Below are positions 14,499 through 21,840 of a stretch of 30,194 nucleotides of DNA, in pieces (the first letter of the stretch is position 1; the number at the start of each line of letters is the position of its first letter). The stretch lies in IMG/VR virus record IMGVR_UViG_3300000235_000015, positions 1 through 30,194 of that record, one strand, 5' to 3'. The position numbers and the translations under genes were made by a program. The notes beneath the pieces are model-generated. The model was not told the origin of the DNA. It saw nothing but the letters and a program-made list of their open reading frames with translations, and did not search any database. The stretch is from a virus.

Positions 14499-15428
14499 TT
14501 ACCCGTTCGTGTGACATGCAGTATAGGCCATCAAGACCACCCCAGGAAACCCATTGGAGTATGTGTCGTAAGAAAAGGCCTCTAGTACTTGTGCAGCCCG
14601 ACCAGAGGAATCTCCCCCACCCAGAACCACGGAAGACATATAACCAGTGACGGCTCGGCGAATCTTCTCGCTGTCCTGATCTTTTAAGCCCTTGAGTACC
14701 ACCGCACACTTGTTCCAGGAGCCAGAAAGTAGGTTCCGGCATAGATCAATCGTACTATCGGATAGCTCCGTGGGCACTGAACAGGCATCCAGCATCTCCT
14801 TCATATCAGTCATACCGATGATCTTTTCTAGTAGGACGAGTGTAGCTCTTGGGCTACCTCCAGCCTGCTGACTGATCTCCTCTAGTACTTCTTCCGGTAC
14901 AGTAACGCCCTCTGCCTTCGCCACTTGCTTCGCCAAACGGTATAGCTGGCGAGCAGGCTGGGTCTCCACCTTGATTTGGGTGCAGCGAGTATGAATGGCA
15001 GGTAGCATCTTCTGCGGGTCTGTGGTACAGAGGAAGAAGAATACATGATCGGGGCAATCTTCCAATGGCTTCAGCATTGCATTCTGCCATTCCTTGGTGG
15101 TCATATGGCATTCGTCGATGATATAGATAACAGAGCCCCCCATCGCTGGGAGGAACCTCATCCGCTCAATAATATCGCGGGCTGTATCGATACCTCTGTT
15201 ATCCGCCGTATTCACTTCCCTGATATTAAGGTCGTTGCCACCAAGATACACCTTGGCAATCATACGGGCGATGGTGGTCTTACCGCAGCCAGATGGGCCA
15301 GAGACCAAGTAAGCATGGCTCCAGTCTGACTTGGGCTTGGCGAACCCTTTTTCAAGAGCCTTGAGCTGGGCCTCGTTGCCCAACATTTCTTCGACCGCTT
15401 GTGGTCTGTATTTGTGATAGAGTCCCAT
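14499..15428 (-). CDS. DnaX-like clamp loader ATPase
   Basis: 309 aa AAA+ protein. It starts GLYHKYRPQAVEEMLG, the classic 'YRP.. F.e..G' opening of DnaX/RFC subunits. Walker A is GPSGCGKTT (44-52), Walker B YIIDECH (104-108), sensor 1 is in FFFLCTTDP, and TRC (in AIHTRCTQ) replaces the SRC arginine-finger motif. It would load the DnaN-like clamp encoded at 18378-19427. The zinc-binding cysteines of bacterial DnaX are absent. Only one loader subunit gene is visible, so it may act as a homopentamer or borrow host subunits. AAGGAG precedes the ATG. Confidence 0.9.
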   Translation of the reverse strand: MGLYHKYRPQAVEEMLGNEAQLKALEKGFAKPKSDWSHAYLVSGPSGCGKTTIARMIAKVYLGGNDLNIREVNTADNRGIDTARDIIERMRFLPAMGGSVIYIIDECHMTTKEWQNAMLKPLEDCPDHVFFFLCTTDPQKMLPAIHTRCTQIKVETQPARQLYRLAKQVAKAEGVTVPEEVLEEISQQAGGSPRATLVLLEKIIGMTDMKEMLDACSVPTELSDSTIDLCRNLLSGSWNKCAVVLKGLKDQDSEKIRRAVTGYMSSVVLGGGDSSGRAAQVLEAFSYDTYSNGFPGVVLMAYTACHTNG

Positions 15429-15437
15429 GTAGGCTCC

Positions 15438-15716
15438 TTATAGGTTAATGGAACGACCGAGGGAGTCTAGTGCTGTAAGGTTTGCTTGCATACGGGAAGC
15501 AATGCGGGCCAGTACACCTGCGATACTGGAATCCGTACTTACTTCTTCTGGTGTAACAAGTTTCCCACCCTTCTTACAGATCGGTGCAAGGGCTGATACC
15601 AAGTTTCCCTGTACTTGGGTTTGAGCTTGAGACATACCATCGATGAGGGAGAGGAGCTCCGTCACAGATAGGTTACGGACTTCCTTGACCGATACTTTCT
15701 TCTTTTTGGTTGCCAT
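15438..15716 (-). CDS. Small helical protein behind the duplicated leader
   Basis: 92 aa beginning MATKKKKVSVKEVRN, then two helical stretches (VTELLSLIDGMSQAQTQVQGN and IAGVLARIASRMQAN lie within them). Not recognised. The frame stays open upstream to 15791, but those codons are the 45-bp leader repeat, and the ATG at 15716 has AAGGAG, so the shorter form is real. Having its own promoter cassette between the polymerase and clamp-loader genes suggests it is needed in high amounts. It could be a replisome accessory; there is no direct evidence. Confidence 0.7.
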   Translation of the reverse strand: MATKKKKVSVKEVRNLSVTELLSLIDGMSQAQTQVQGNLVSALAPICKKGGKLVTPEEVSTDSSIAGVLARIASRMQANLTALDSLGRSINL

Positions 15717-15751
15717 GATGTACTCCTTGTTTAGGGTTGAGGGATTATACC
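15707..15751 (-). repeat. 45-bp leader cassette, copy 2
   Basis: Identical to 6609-6653. It starts exactly at the polymerase stop codon (TAG at 15753-15751) and ends inside codon 4 of the small helical gene. It contains GGTATAAT (-10 at 15749-15744), a leader and AAGGAG. No -35 consensus is present at the expected distance. Confidence 0.9.
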
Positions 15752-18324
15752 TACAGAGCACCCAGGGATTCCATCTCTGCCCACGATCCATCGATTTTGG
15801 AGCGTTCAGCTTCTAGAGTCAAGGGTACATTGATCCAAGACCAGGCCTCCCTGATCTTCTTGGTTGCGTATTCCTTCATGATAGCATTTACCTGCTCTTC
15901 CTCTTCTGGGTGAATATCCCCGACCATCGCATCGTGAATCTGCCCTATGATCTCGCTGCGACCAGAGAGGCCTCGGACGATCGGTGCAACTTCCGCGATG
16001 TCCCAAAGTAGGCAGTGAAAGGCAGAGCCTTGAATGGGGCGATTGGTTCCTTCTGTGTAGGCTACTGGGCCATAGCAGCGAAAGCCCGTATACAGCTCGA
16101 TATAACCATCTTCTTCGTACCGAGCATACATACTACGCTTCCACTTGTCATACACCTTAAAGCGTGTACCCCAAAAGTGCTTCTCAATCTCCGCTAGGTG
16201 AGTACTGAACTCCCCGAGGTTGGTAAGCCCATGAGTGGCCATATGATCGCGGGTTTCCTGGTCAACATTCTCCCATAAGTCAGGAGCCATCGACTTGCAG
16301 GTAGCTCCATAAAAGCTGGGGAACACAAACATATTTTTGGCCCATTGGCGTTCCTGCTTTCGAAAGGTCTCTTTCTTGCGCTTGAAAATCTCGCAGGCCA
16401 TATCTCGATGCATATCCGTAGCAGGGTCTTCTATATATTTCATCATCGTCGGGTCTTTATGGTAGCAGGCGGAGATACATACCTCCACACCCTTGTAGTC
16501 CCACTCATAAATACGGTTCCCTACTCTCGGCCTGATCAGGCTCCGGACGATCTTCTGCGCCTCTTTATCCCGTTTGGGGATATTCTGGAAGTTGGGGCTA
16601 TCAGAGGAGCTACGGAATGTGACCACTTTATGTAGGTTGAAGAATGGGCGAACCACCCCATCAACCTGCTCTCTTTTAAACTGGGCCAAGTAGGTGTCCC
16701 TCATCTTTTGCCATCTTCTCCAAGCGAGTGTGAGAGTACATAACTCGGACTTGAGCTTGGACAAAGAGGGTTCATCCACCCCTCTGTTATGGGATCGGTA
16801 CTTCAATACATCATACAGGAGAATGGCCATATCCGTGTTAGAAGTATGTTTGAATGGGGCGGGGCCAGGCCACACCCGTACCTCGGGACAGGCTATAATT
16901 TGCTTTTCTAAGGATACCATCTTCTCCGTGAGGGATGCCCATTGCGCATCCAGCTGCTCCATGCGGATATACATACCAGCATTCTGTACCTTGGTGAGCT
17001 CATACCCACCATCCAGGAAGAAGTAAAAGCCCTTCCGTTGGAGGGGATCCTCTAGATCAGCCAGCTGTGCCTCATATATTGGCATCATATATAGGCTGTC
17101 CTTCGCGTTATATTCGAGTAGGTCAATCATCGAGAATCCAGGACCAGGGCGATACAGCTTGTTGAAGGCGTTCGCGGAGTTCCTATCCTCCCCGTCCAAG
17201 GGCTTGGTGACCCATTGATCCATCTTGGCATCGTACCCAGCTATGCCCAACCGAGTGTAGGCTTCAAACTTGAGGCCGGTGGGTGCATTATTGTTGATGC
17301 AGTGAGCTCCGAGGCAAGTGTCCCATTCATAGTGGGTTGGCCAGTAGGGTTCAACGCCCTCGCCCCAAGCTCGGAACCTTGTCCAAGTTTGCTCGAAGTC
17401 CCCTTTGTGGGCCACCCTTTTCACCTTGGGATCGGTCATCAGTTCCTTCCAAGCGGAGAGGAAGTCGGTAGACTTGAACCAAGGAAAGGCTCCAGCCCAC
17501 CACTGTCCATCTTTCTTGAAAGATAGGGAAGCGCATACAATGCGGTGCCCTTCCCTGTGGGGCTTGATACCGGTGGTCTCATAATCGAAGCCCACCGCAG
17601 ACTTCGCCTTGATTCCGGCCTTGATCCAAGCGACTGCCTGCTTCTCTTCCTGGGTGATTTCCCAGTTCTCCGATATGACCGGGAAGGGAGTTCGCTTGGT
17701 AGCCAATGCCCAGGCCTTCTTGAGGTGGTCGAAGGTGAAAGCCCGTTCAACTTTGTTGCGCCGAGGGTCTCTCAGCTCATCCAGGCTGTATGTGGGGCAT
17801 ACCCAAGCATCAAGGCTTCTCTCTGGGATAGCCTTTCCAAAGAACTGGTGGGGGGATACATTGGTAATTCTTCCCGCGAGGTTGTCCCAGAGGACAGACA
17901 TGATAGGCATAGTACCCAGTGGAATAATTACAGCTGGTTTTAGATCAGAAATGAGTTTCGTCAGCTTGGGCTTGCAAAATTGAAAGGCTGTCAAATTCTC
18001 CGTGGGTACTGGGCACCTTGAGGCGTAGGTCACCCAGCAGTCTTCCCAAAATGTTTTTGAAATACGGGAAGCGATATCCCGGATGAATTGTAGACGGGAT
18101 CCCAGGGAGAGGTCTTCCTCCTCCACAGCATCCAGGCTGGGGCTTTCTAGAATCAGCAGAATACCCTTTTTCCCTTCCCCTTGGTAGGGGATCGGTGAAC
18201 CTGCCCAACACTTGTCTAACTTACACTCTGGGCAACCACCAGCCACCCCATTCTTTATCTTCCGCTTGGGGAGGTCAACATCTGGGGCTGGGCCGAGGTC
18301 GAAAAATCCTTGATGAATGGCCAT
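15751..18324 (-). CDS. Family-A DNA polymerase with N-terminal uracil-DNA-glycosylase-like domain
   Basis: 857 aa. Residues 30-190 resemble family-4/5 uracil-DNA glycosylases, with Fe-S cysteines C31, C34, C104 and C117 and the 'C.p.L...i....P..ii.LG' block. However, the GEAPG motif reads LESPS and the HPS motif reads CPTYS, so key catalytic residues appear lost. The 3'-5' exonuclease follows: FDYETTG (about 246-252), the D309 region, and YNAKDS (405-410). The polymerase motifs are A EWDYKGVEV (D609), B ERQWAK...FVFPSFYG (658-673) and C QIHDAM (H797, D798). ATG 18324 is preferred over a GTG five codons upstream because TAGGA precedes it. It is the replicative polymerase. Confidence 0.92.
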   Translation of the reverse strand: MAIHQGFFDLGPAPDVDLPKRKIKNGVAGGCPECKLDKCWAGSPIPYQGEGKKGILLILESPSLDAVEEEDLSLGSRLQFIRDIASRISKTFWEDCWVTYASRCPVPTENLTAFQFCKPKLTKLISDLKPAVIIPLGTMPIMSVLWDNLAGRITNVSPHQFFGKAIPERSLDAWVCPTYSLDELRDPRRNKVERAFTFDHLKKAWALATKRTPFPVISENWEITQEEKQAVAWIKAGIKAKSAVGFDYETTGIKPHREGHRIVCASLSFKKDGQWWAGAFPWFKSTDFLSAWKELMTDPKVKRVAHKGDFEQTWTRFRAWGEGVEPYWPTHYEWDTCLGAHCINNNAPTGLKFEAYTRLGIAGYDAKMDQWVTKPLDGEDRNSANAFNKLYRPGPGFSMIDLLEYNAKDSLYMMPIYEAQLADLEDPLQRKGFYFFLDGGYELTKVQNAGMYIRMEQLDAQWASLTEKMVSLEKQIIACPEVRVWPGPAPFKHTSNTDMAILLYDVLKYRSHNRGVDEPSLSKLKSELCTLTLAWRRWQKMRDTYLAQFKREQVDGVVRPFFNLHKVVTFRSSSDSPNFQNIPKRDKEAQKIVRSLIRPRVGNRIYEWDYKGVEVCISACYHKDPTMMKYIEDPATDMHRDMACEIFKRKKETFRKQERQWAKNMFVFPSFYGATCKSMAPDLWENVDQETRDHMATHGLTNLGEFSTHLAEIEKHFWGTRFKVYDKWKRSMYARYEEDGYIELYTGFRCYGPVAYTEGTNRPIQGSAFHCLLWDIAEVAPIVRGLSGRSEIIGQIHDAMVGDIHPEEEEQVNAIMKEYATKKIREAWSWINVPLTLEAERSKIDGSWAEMESLGAL

Positions 18325-18340
18325 AGTTTTCCTATACACG

Positions 18341-18373
18341 AAAAGGGATCCTGGCTGTTATACAGGATCCCTT
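18341..18373 (-). terminator. Hairpin terminator between clamp and polymerase genes
   Basis: A perfect 11-bp inverted repeat (AAGGGATCCTG / CAGGATCCCTT) with a 9-base loop ends, on the minus strand, in TTTTCG. It lies between the clamp stop and the polymerase start and probably attenuates read-through, reducing polymerase relative to clamp. The U-tract is short, so termination is likely partial. Confidence 0.65.
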
Positions 18374-18377
18374 GTGG

Positions 18378-19427
18378 TTATTCTTTGATGGAACTTGCAG
18401 CGACTTGCACATAGCCTGGAGTAGAGAACACTAGGGCTGTGCTGTTTGTTGATGGGCTGGTGGTCAGATAGAACTCCACCACTTTCTTTCCAGCCTCGAG
18501 AAGGAAGGAAGAGTCCACCCATACTTCAGTTGTGGGGCAGTTGAGAGGTGTTTCCCAAGGAATGGATTCACTGGCCTTGCCCGTAGTCTTCTCTGCGAAG
18601 ACCACCAACTCCGTAGCAGTAAGTGTAAGCTTGACAGGGAAGCTACCTTTCACATCGGTTGCTAGAGTAGCTACTCGGTCAACCACTTCCGTGAGGGTTG
18701 CTGGGAGCTTTCCACCCACATCCCCTTCCTTACGATCCATTCCTGTGATTAACTGATCCAGTAGCTTGATCGGGTACTTGGTATGATCCTTCCGCTTACA
18801 GCTGAAGATGGTTCCATCAGCAAGGCGGAAGTGTACCCAAGCCTCGGACAGGGAGTAGTCTTTCACCTGATCGAGCTTGAGAAGGTCTGCCACTGCGGGG
18901 TCATCGATCCAGAAGGGCTTCATCTCTCCCTTCAAGGTGAAGCGGTTCATACGAACAGAGTCGGTGGAAACCATGAGCACTCCATCAACAGCAACGCCTC
19001 GCTTGGGGTCAGAGTTTTGGGCCATCTTGACCAGCTTGAGACCAGCCGAGAAGTCTTCTGGTACAGCTTCGAATACGAGCTGCTCTAGTTTCAGCTCAGT
19101 GAGATAGCTCCCTACCTTACTATCGATGAGGGAAAGCTCGGCCTTGGTGCGGCCTGCGGTGAAGAGCCACTTGTTGGCCACCACTTCCACTTCAATGATC
19201 GGTGCATTGATTTTGGACACAAGTCGGAAAGCATCCATAGACTTGCAGGCACCAGCCAATCCATCCAGTTCAACTGGGACAGATACGGATACCGAGTCGT
19301 TGTAGGAGTGTAAGAACTTCCCGGAGAAGAGGAAGGTATCTGCCCCCTCGATCAGTGATGCACCTTTGTCCACCCCAGGTAGGGCTTTCTTCATGGCGAC
19401 GAGTAGCTGGTCTTTTGCGATATTCAT
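18378..19427 (-). CDS. DnaN-like sliding clamp
   Basis: 349 aa. It has the layout of bacterial beta clamps: an N-terminal start MNIAKDQLLVAMKKALPGVDK, a central VLMVSTDSVRMNRFTL (beta clamps have 'TDgyRLa'), and a C-terminal ALVFSTPGYVQVAASSI in place of the 'y.iMPmRL' end. It would encircle DNA and tether the PolA-type polymerase encoded next, after loading by the DnaX-like protein. Sequence similarity is weak and the call rests on layout and context. AAGGAG precedes the ATG. Confidence 0.72.
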   Translation of the reverse strand: MNIAKDQLLVAMKKALPGVDKGASLIEGADTFLFSGKFLHSYNDSVSVSVPVELDGLAGACKSMDAFRLVSKINAPIIEVEVVANKWLFTAGRTKAELSLIDSKVGSYLTELKLEQLVFEAVPEDFSAGLKLVKMAQNSDPKRGVAVDGVLMVSTDSVRMNRFTLKGEMKPFWIDDPAVADLLKLDQVKDYSLSEAWVHFRLADGTIFSCKRKDHTKYPIKLLDQLITGMDRKEGDVGGKLPATLTEVVDRVATLATDVKGSFPVKLTLTATELVVFAEKTTGKASESIPWETPLNCPTTEVWVDSSFLLEAGKKVVEFYLTTSPSTNSTALVFSTPGYVQVAASSIKE

Positions 19428-19445
19428 TTGGACTCCTTGTTTTGG

Positions 19446-20267
19446 TTAGAGAAAGAAATTGGTGGTTGGTTTGAAAACCTTCATCGCCTTGTGGTGGAGG
19501 CTTTCGTAGTAAGCAACTGAGATATAAACACGCTCTCGCGTACCGAGGGATGATTGCTCCTGTGCCACGTCATAATTGAAGCCAAGGGATTCTACCCAGG
19601 ATCGGACAATATCCACAGCCTTGGTGGTCTTCCATCCTTGGTCATCTATACGGACCTTCGGGTTCAGCTTTACAGCCTTCCGTTGCGGAGTGAAGATTCC
19701 ACCGAAACGAGCCATTACATGTACGGAGGTGGCATCTACCGACTTCCAAGGGTAGCCAAGAATCAGATCTTCGTCCATAATGCCGTAGCCATGGAACCCC
19801 ACCTTCTCAGGATCAGGGTAGAGTGTGAAGACTTTATCGAGGAACTTATGGAGCCTGTTTTTGCCAGCCCCAACCATTCCCCCAAGCCCAATATAGTCCG
19901 TGACCCCAGCCATCTTATGTAGCCATTCCTCCGGTTCACCTTCATGGAAGGCTGGAAGTGGCTGAAGGCCTGCATCGAGCATCTTCTCATAGTTGATCCA
20001 TGAGGCCTCTGCATCACCAATCACATCAAGTGCTGCGTATACATTGAGGATGGGTGCATTCTCCTTCAGGAATTGGATATACTCCATCAGGTTGATCGGT
20101 TTCCCACTCTTCGAGGTAGTGAAGGCTCCCGAGTCAAGGAAGTAGCTGTCGCAGTAGTAGGGGATCTTAATCTTGCGGATTGTAGCATAGCTTTGCAGTA
20201 CACCAATCTGAGGCATCCTACCATCTTCGTACTTCCCAGAGGTGATATTCGAGTAGTAAATTTTCAT
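19446..20267 (-). CDS. dpdA: DpdA-like DNA guanine transglycosylase, paralogue 1
   Basis: 273 aa, a TGT-related TIM-barrel protein of the phage DpdA type. Key blocks are YFLDSGAFT (Asp45, candidate general base), AALDVIGDAEAS (about 79-89), LPAFHEGE, DYIGLGGM, VGFHGYG and YPWKSVDATS (Asp178, candidate nucleophile). DpdA exchanges guanine in DNA for a 7-deazaguanine. It is the last gene of the modification block, coupled to queE by ATGA. A second DpdA paralogue lies at 21841-22665; the two share a 29-bp identical stretch, suggesting duplication within the phage lineage. The two may differ in site or substrate. Confidence 0.85.
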   Translation of the reverse strand: MKIYYSNITSGKYEDGRMPQIGVLQSYATIRKIKIPYYCDSYFLDSGAFTTSKSGKPINLMEYIQFLKENAPILNVYAALDVIGDAEASWINYEKMLDAGLQPLPAFHEGEPEEWLHKMAGVTDYIGLGGMVGAGKNRLHKFLDKVFTLYPDPEKVGFHGYGIMDEDLILGYPWKSVDATSVHVMARFGGIFTPQRKAVKLNPKVRIDDQGWKTTKAVDIVRSWVESLGFNYDVAQEQSSLGTRERVYISVAYYESLHHKAMKVFKPTTNFFL

Positions 20268-20977
20268 TCGATACCTACCAGCTTATGCGTTTGTAGGGAA
20301 AGGCGGTATCCCTCGGACTTGACCAGCTTGATAGCCAAATCTGTGGACTCTGCTACTGCGGAGTTGGGCTGGATATAAATGATCGATGGTGGTAGGTACT
20401 TACCCTGGAGAGCCTCCTTGGCCATTTCCCAAGCCTCAATATCCAGTTCCGTACCAATGACCAGCTTGACCTCGTCTGCGTAAATAAGCTCATCTATTAG
20501 TACCGGCAGGGTATCGTTGATCCCGAACTTGGGGCTGACAGTGATATAGGGCCTCACTTCGCAGTCGTACAATAGGGAGGTGAACGAGATTGTACCCGAG
20601 GTCTCAATCTGTACCTCGTAGGATCGGGAGGTCAAGAAGTTGATGAAGTCTACCAGCTGCTCTTTGTGGATAAGAGGCTCCCCGCCTGTGATAACAACCA
20701 GCGGGGGATTCTCGGGTCGGAACACTAAGCTCTCCATCGCTCCGAGGATATCTTCGAACTCCATCTTCGCATAGGTAGGCCTGGGGATGTATCCACCCTT
20801 GGCTAGCATTTCAAGCTCGCTGACTTCCTTGTCCTTCCCTAGTGACCAAGTGTGTTTTGTATCGCACCAAGGGCAGTGGACTGGGCAGCCCTGCAGACGA
20901 ATGAATACGGAGGGACGACCGGCCATACCACCTTCGCCTTGAATGGTGTAGAAAATCTCATTGACGGGAAGTGTCAT
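20264..20977 (-). CDS. queE: QueE-like radical SAM enzyme (7-carboxy-7-deazaguanine synthase)
   Basis: 237 aa. FYTIQGEGGMAGRPSVFIR and the radical SAM cluster motif C31-x3-C35-x2-C38 (in GCPVHCPWCDTKHTW) are diagnostic for QueE. ITGGEPL is the SAM-binding GGE motif. It converts CPH4 to CDG in preQ0 synthesis. The open frame begins at 21112 within the PRTase gene, but the ATG at 20977 (MTLPVNEIFYT) has AAAGGAG upstream and matches family length, so it is chosen. It overlaps the PRTase by 20 bp. Confidence 0.93.
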   Translation of the reverse strand: MTLPVNEIFYTIQGEGGMAGRPSVFIRLQGCPVHCPWCDTKHTWSLGKDKEVSELEMLAKGGYIPRPTYAKMEFEDILGAMESLVFRPENPPLVVITGGEPLIHKEQLVDFINFLTSRSYEVQIETSGTISFTSLLYDCEVRPYITVSPKFGINDTLPVLIDELIYADEVKLVIGTELDIEAWEMAKEALQGKYLPPSIIYIQPNSAVAESTDLAIKLVKSEGYRLSLQTHKLVGIE

Positions 20978-21410
20978 ATTGCTCCTTTTCCGCGACCCAG
21001 TTTTCAGCCTTCTCCCAAGGAAATACCACCCATTCCTCTGTAGCAAATAGGAGGGCTTTGGTTCTGTCCTTGGCTGGATTGAGGTGTTGATTTCGTTTGA
21101 GTACCCAAGCAAAAATAAGGCCGGTGGGATAGGCTTCTAGGAATATAGAGGCTTCAGCTCCACTGTCCACAATATCATCGAGGAATAGTACATGCTTGTG
21201 GGATACGTGGCCCAAGTCCAGAATCATTGGGATCTCCAAGATGTGGGATAGGGTTACACCAAGAACAAGCCCGCCTCTTGGTGGGGCATAGATAACGCAG
21301 TCTTCCTTTTTAAGGCCTTCTGTCTCCAAGGTAGCCAGAATGAGATCCTCCATCTTATGGCAATCCCTGGCCCAGTTGCCCCAACCAAGCAGTAGTTTAC
21401 GGAAACTCAT
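20958..21410 (-). CDS. Purine-type phosphoribosyltransferase in the deazaguanine cluster
   Basis: 150 aa type-I PRTase. The PRPP loop is VLFLDDIVDSGAEA (74-87). The N-terminal PPi loop is YAPPRGG (41-47). The C-terminal EEWVVFPWE is typical of (hypo)xanthine/guanine PRTases and sits where they bind the purine. It would convert a purine base plus PRPP to a nucleotide. The start at 21410 (MSFRKLLLGWG) overlaps the queD stop as ATGA, rather than the ATG seven codons upstream. It is not a known preQ0 pathway enzyme. Since DpdA exchange releases guanine, salvage to GMP is an attractive role, but substrate is inferred. Confidence 0.8.
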   Translation of the reverse strand: MSFRKLLLGWGNWARDCHKMEDLILATLETEGLKKEDCVIYAPPRGGLVLGVTLSHILEIPMILDLGHVSHKHVLFLDDIVDSGAEASIFLEAYPTGLIFAWVLKRNQHLNPAKDRTKALLFATEEWVVFPWEKAENWVAEKEQYDTSRQ

Positions 21411-21832
21411 AGGGTAGCCTCTGCATGACACTTATAGGTCTCTTCTACCTTGACCTCTACCAACTCCACATCCCCAGGGAGGTAAAGTGGTCCAATGTTG
21501 GTGAGTAGGTACTCTGCCATGTTTTCCGCGGTGGGGTTGAATGGTACCAAGCATACACCTTCAGGATCCATCTTTTGCATTTCCTCCGCCTGTGGGTCTT
21601 CTGCCCATAGAACCATTTTGTGGTCCCAGTTGGCCTCCAGCCACATACAGAGGATAGATTTGATCACCGAGAAGTCGATCACCCTCCCGATTTGGTCAAG
21701 CCCAACCTTGGGGGCAATCTTGAAATGCACCCTGTAATTGTGCCCATGAAAGTGCTTGCACTTGCTTTCATGGTTGACCACTCGGTGGCCAACTGAGATA
21801 TCGTGGAATCTTATCGCGTAAATTTTGGACAT
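21407..21832 (-). CDS. queD: QueD (6-carboxy-tetrahydropterin synthase)
   Basis: 141 aa, the PTPS/QueD fold. Zinc ligands His16 (GHRV) and His29/His31 (HFHGHNY) are present, with the catalytic Cys25 in ESKCKHF. Typical later blocks are VIDFSVIK, WDHKMVL, PTAENMAEYL and VEETYKCHAE. It makes CPH4 from dihydroneopterin triphosphate supplied by FolE. TAGGA precedes the ATG, and a GGTATAAT sits 33 bases upstream within the end of DpdA-2, so it may have its own promoter. Confidence 0.93.
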   Translation of the reverse strand: MSKIYAIRFHDISVGHRVVNHESKCKHFHGHNYRVHFKIAPKVGLDQIGRVIDFSVIKSILCMWLEANWDHKMVLWAEDPQAEEMQKMDPEGVCLVPFNPTAENMAEYLLTNIGPLYLPGDVELVEVKVEETYKCHAEATL

Positions 21833-21840
21833 TTGAGTTC

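Noticed and set aside
20978-21112. 45-residue N-terminal extension of QueE
   Set aside because: It overlaps the PRTase gene in another frame, and the ATG at 20977 has a strong RBS and matches QueE length.
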